The position numbers were made by a program, and so were the translations under genes. Below are positions 63,052-64,000 of a stretch of 64,000 nt of DNA, piece after piece. The notes under the pieces are model-generated. The model worked only from the letters and a program-made list of their open reading frames with translations, was not told the origin of the DNA and made no database searches. Location of the stretch: the NCBI GenBank assembly GCA_964464175.1, contig CAYXFD010000012.1, positions 1-64,000 of the forward strand, in the 5' to 3' direction. Every line of letters begins with the position of its first letter. Position 1 is the stretch's first letter. This stretch comes from CAYXFD01 sp964464175. GTDB taxonomy: Bacteria > Cloacimonadota > Cloacimonadia > Cloacimonadales > JAJBBL01.

Positions 63052-64000
63052 AGATCACAAGTACAAATAAAAAACTCCTTTCAGTAGTCTTTGTCCTTTG
63101 GTTGGTTATCGGTTTAACAGTGTTTAATTTTGCCTTTGCCCAATCAAACCAACAGGATGAAACAGTTGACACTTATCGAAAACTAAGACTTTTTACCGAA
63201 GTATTCAACCGTTTGCGGCAGAGTTATATCTATGAAATCGATGTGGATAAAACAATTGATGCAGCGATCAAAGGGATGTTAGAAGAATTTGATGTCCATA
63301 CTCATTTCTTTCTTCCCGATGAGTTTGACGATTTTCGTACCGGTACTCATGGTGAATTCGGAGGTTTGGGTATCTCTATAGACCAACAAGGTGATTACAT
63401 AACGGTTATTTCCCCTATCGAAGGAACACCTGCTTACAAGATGGGCATTCTGGCGGGAGACAGAATAGTAAGAGTTGATGATGAGAATGTGGTAGGGGTA
63501 AATACTAATGAGGCTATCAAACTGATGCGGGGTGATGTCGGAACTGAGGTCAAGATAACGATCGAACGTCCCGGTGTGGAGAGAGAGCTGGAGTTTCTTA
63601 TTGTAAGAGACCTGATAGAGATTAAGGCAATACCCTATGCCTTCAAAATGGATAATGGTATCGGATACATCAGGATCCGGCAGTTCAATGCCAATACTTC
63701 CAAAGAATTAAGAGAAGCCCTTGATGAGCTGGAAGAAGAGGGTATCAGAGGTTTATTGATCGATCTCCGTTTTAATCCGGGTGGTCTGTTGAACGAGGCT
63801 ATCGATACTGTAAATGAATTTGTCGGGAAAGATAAAAAGGTTGTCTTCACCAAAGGGAGGATCCCTCAGGTCAACCAGGAGTTTTATACCCGTTATGACA
63901 GAATCAGAACCGGTTATCCGATTATCGTTATGATCAATGAAGCTTCAGCGAGTGCCTCTGAGATCTTTGCCGGCTCAATGCAGGATTGGGACAAAGGTTT
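63048..64000 (+). CDS. ctpA: S41-family C-terminal processing peptidase (5' part, cut by window end)
   Basis: Periplasmic serine protease that trims C-termini of envelope proteins. The visible 317 residues have a signal peptide or anchor (about 10-31), an N-terminal helical cap, a PDZ domain (about 95-185; FGGLGISI, AGDRIVRVDD) and the S41 catalytic domain with LLIDLRFNPGG and the nucleophile region NEASASASEIFAG. The Lys/Gln residues of the catalytic dyad lie beyond the window. AAGGATGG precedes the ATG. It overlaps the tmk stop by 4 bases. CtpA versus CtpB/Prc cannot be told apart here. Confidence 0.92.
   Translation, partial: MKITSTNKKLLSVVFVLWLVIGLTVFNFAFAQSNQQDETVDTYRKLRLFTEVFNRLRQSYIYEIDVDKTIDAAIKGMLEEFDVHTHFFLPDEFDDFRTGTHGEFGGLGISIDQQGDYITVISPIEGTPAYKMGILAGDRIVRVDDENVVGVNTNEAIKLMRGDVGTEVKITIERPGVERELEFLIVRDLIEIKAIPYAFKMDNGIGYIRIRQFNANTSKELREALDELEEEGIRGLLIDLRFNPGGLLNEAIDTVNEFVGKDKKVVFTKGRIPQVNQEFYTRYDRIRTGYPIIVMINEASASASEIFAGSMQDWDKG

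Noticed and set aside
1..64000. tRNA, rRNA, tmRNA, riboswitch or mobile-element genes
   Set aside because: I looked for T-loop-like GGTTCGA motifs, conserved rRNA segments and transposase motifs by eye and found none that hold up. A covariance-model scan (Infernal/Rfam) would be decisive.

Overview
The window looks like a chromosomal segment of a Gram-negative, anaerobe-like bacterium of the FCB group. The best guess is Candidatus Cloacimonadota. Three large secreted proteins end in the FlgD-like/type-A C-terminal sorting domain typical of that group (a YNNYPNPFN-type motif, then a GQK turn, then a terminal K-x-x-LLK-like tail). Other support comes from TolC, HlyD, lipoproteins, an MltD-type transglycosylase, a heptose kinase for LPS, a clostridial-style iron-sulfur PurF, and AT-rich DNA with strong AAGGAGG ribosome-binding sites. 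I see no rRNA, tRNA, CRISPR array, integrase or IS element. The assignment is inference; no marker gene was searched.

Layout. 0.2-9.6 kb (minus): secreted M14 carboxypeptidase, TPR protein, small lipoprotein, HlyD adaptor and TolC without a permease, a membrane protein, a TPM protein, ribBA and a DUF6485 protein. 10.2-15.2 kb (minus): RluD-type pseudouridine synthase, a membrane PAS protein, TrkA/TrkH potassium uptake and adenylate kinase. 15.3-18.4 kb (plus): FtsB/DivIC-like protein, a B12-radical SAM (DUF4080) gene split by a frameshift, and an NlpE-like lipoprotein, with a small zinc-ribbon gene on the minus strand. 18.5-24.7 kb (minus): two giant secreted proteins (CapA-PKD, and an RCC1 propeller with Ig repeats). 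25.1-29.5 kb (plus): der, plsY, purF and a heptose-phosphate kinase. 29.6-35.3 kb (minus): a tandem pair of about 615-residue proteins with PilX-like N-termini, and a nucleoside kinase.

35.8-39.2 kb carries YitT, a FocA/NirC channel, MobA and (minus) FdhD, a formate/molybdenum-cofactor group with no dehydrogenase in view. 39.5-42.5 kb (plus) carries a DUF2089 regulator, an adhesin-like beta-repeat protein and a small partner, all three sharing one short C- or N-terminal motif, then a hairpin-rich gap and an isoprenylcysteine-methyltransferase-like gene. 42.6-49.5 kb (minus) is the cell-shape operon mreB-mreC-(CofE-like)-mreD-mrdA-rodA plus a DUF4397-like protein. 50.1-55.4 kb has an ABC-F ATPase (plus), and pyk, rarA and a His-rich pilin-like protein (minus). 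56.1-64 kb (plus) has a GcvT-like protein, an RmlB-like protein lacking the dehydratase Asp-Glu pair, an MltD-like lysozyme, rimI, nadB, tmk and a ctpA-type protease cut by the window edge.

Most genes are housekeeping. The items most worth a second look are the DUF2089 three-gene cassette, the CofE-like enzyme embedded in the mre operon, the duplicated PilX-like giants, the catalytically altered RmlB paralog, the PAS sensor tied to potassium transport, and the structured intergenic regions. None of them is proved to be a new system from sequence alone.
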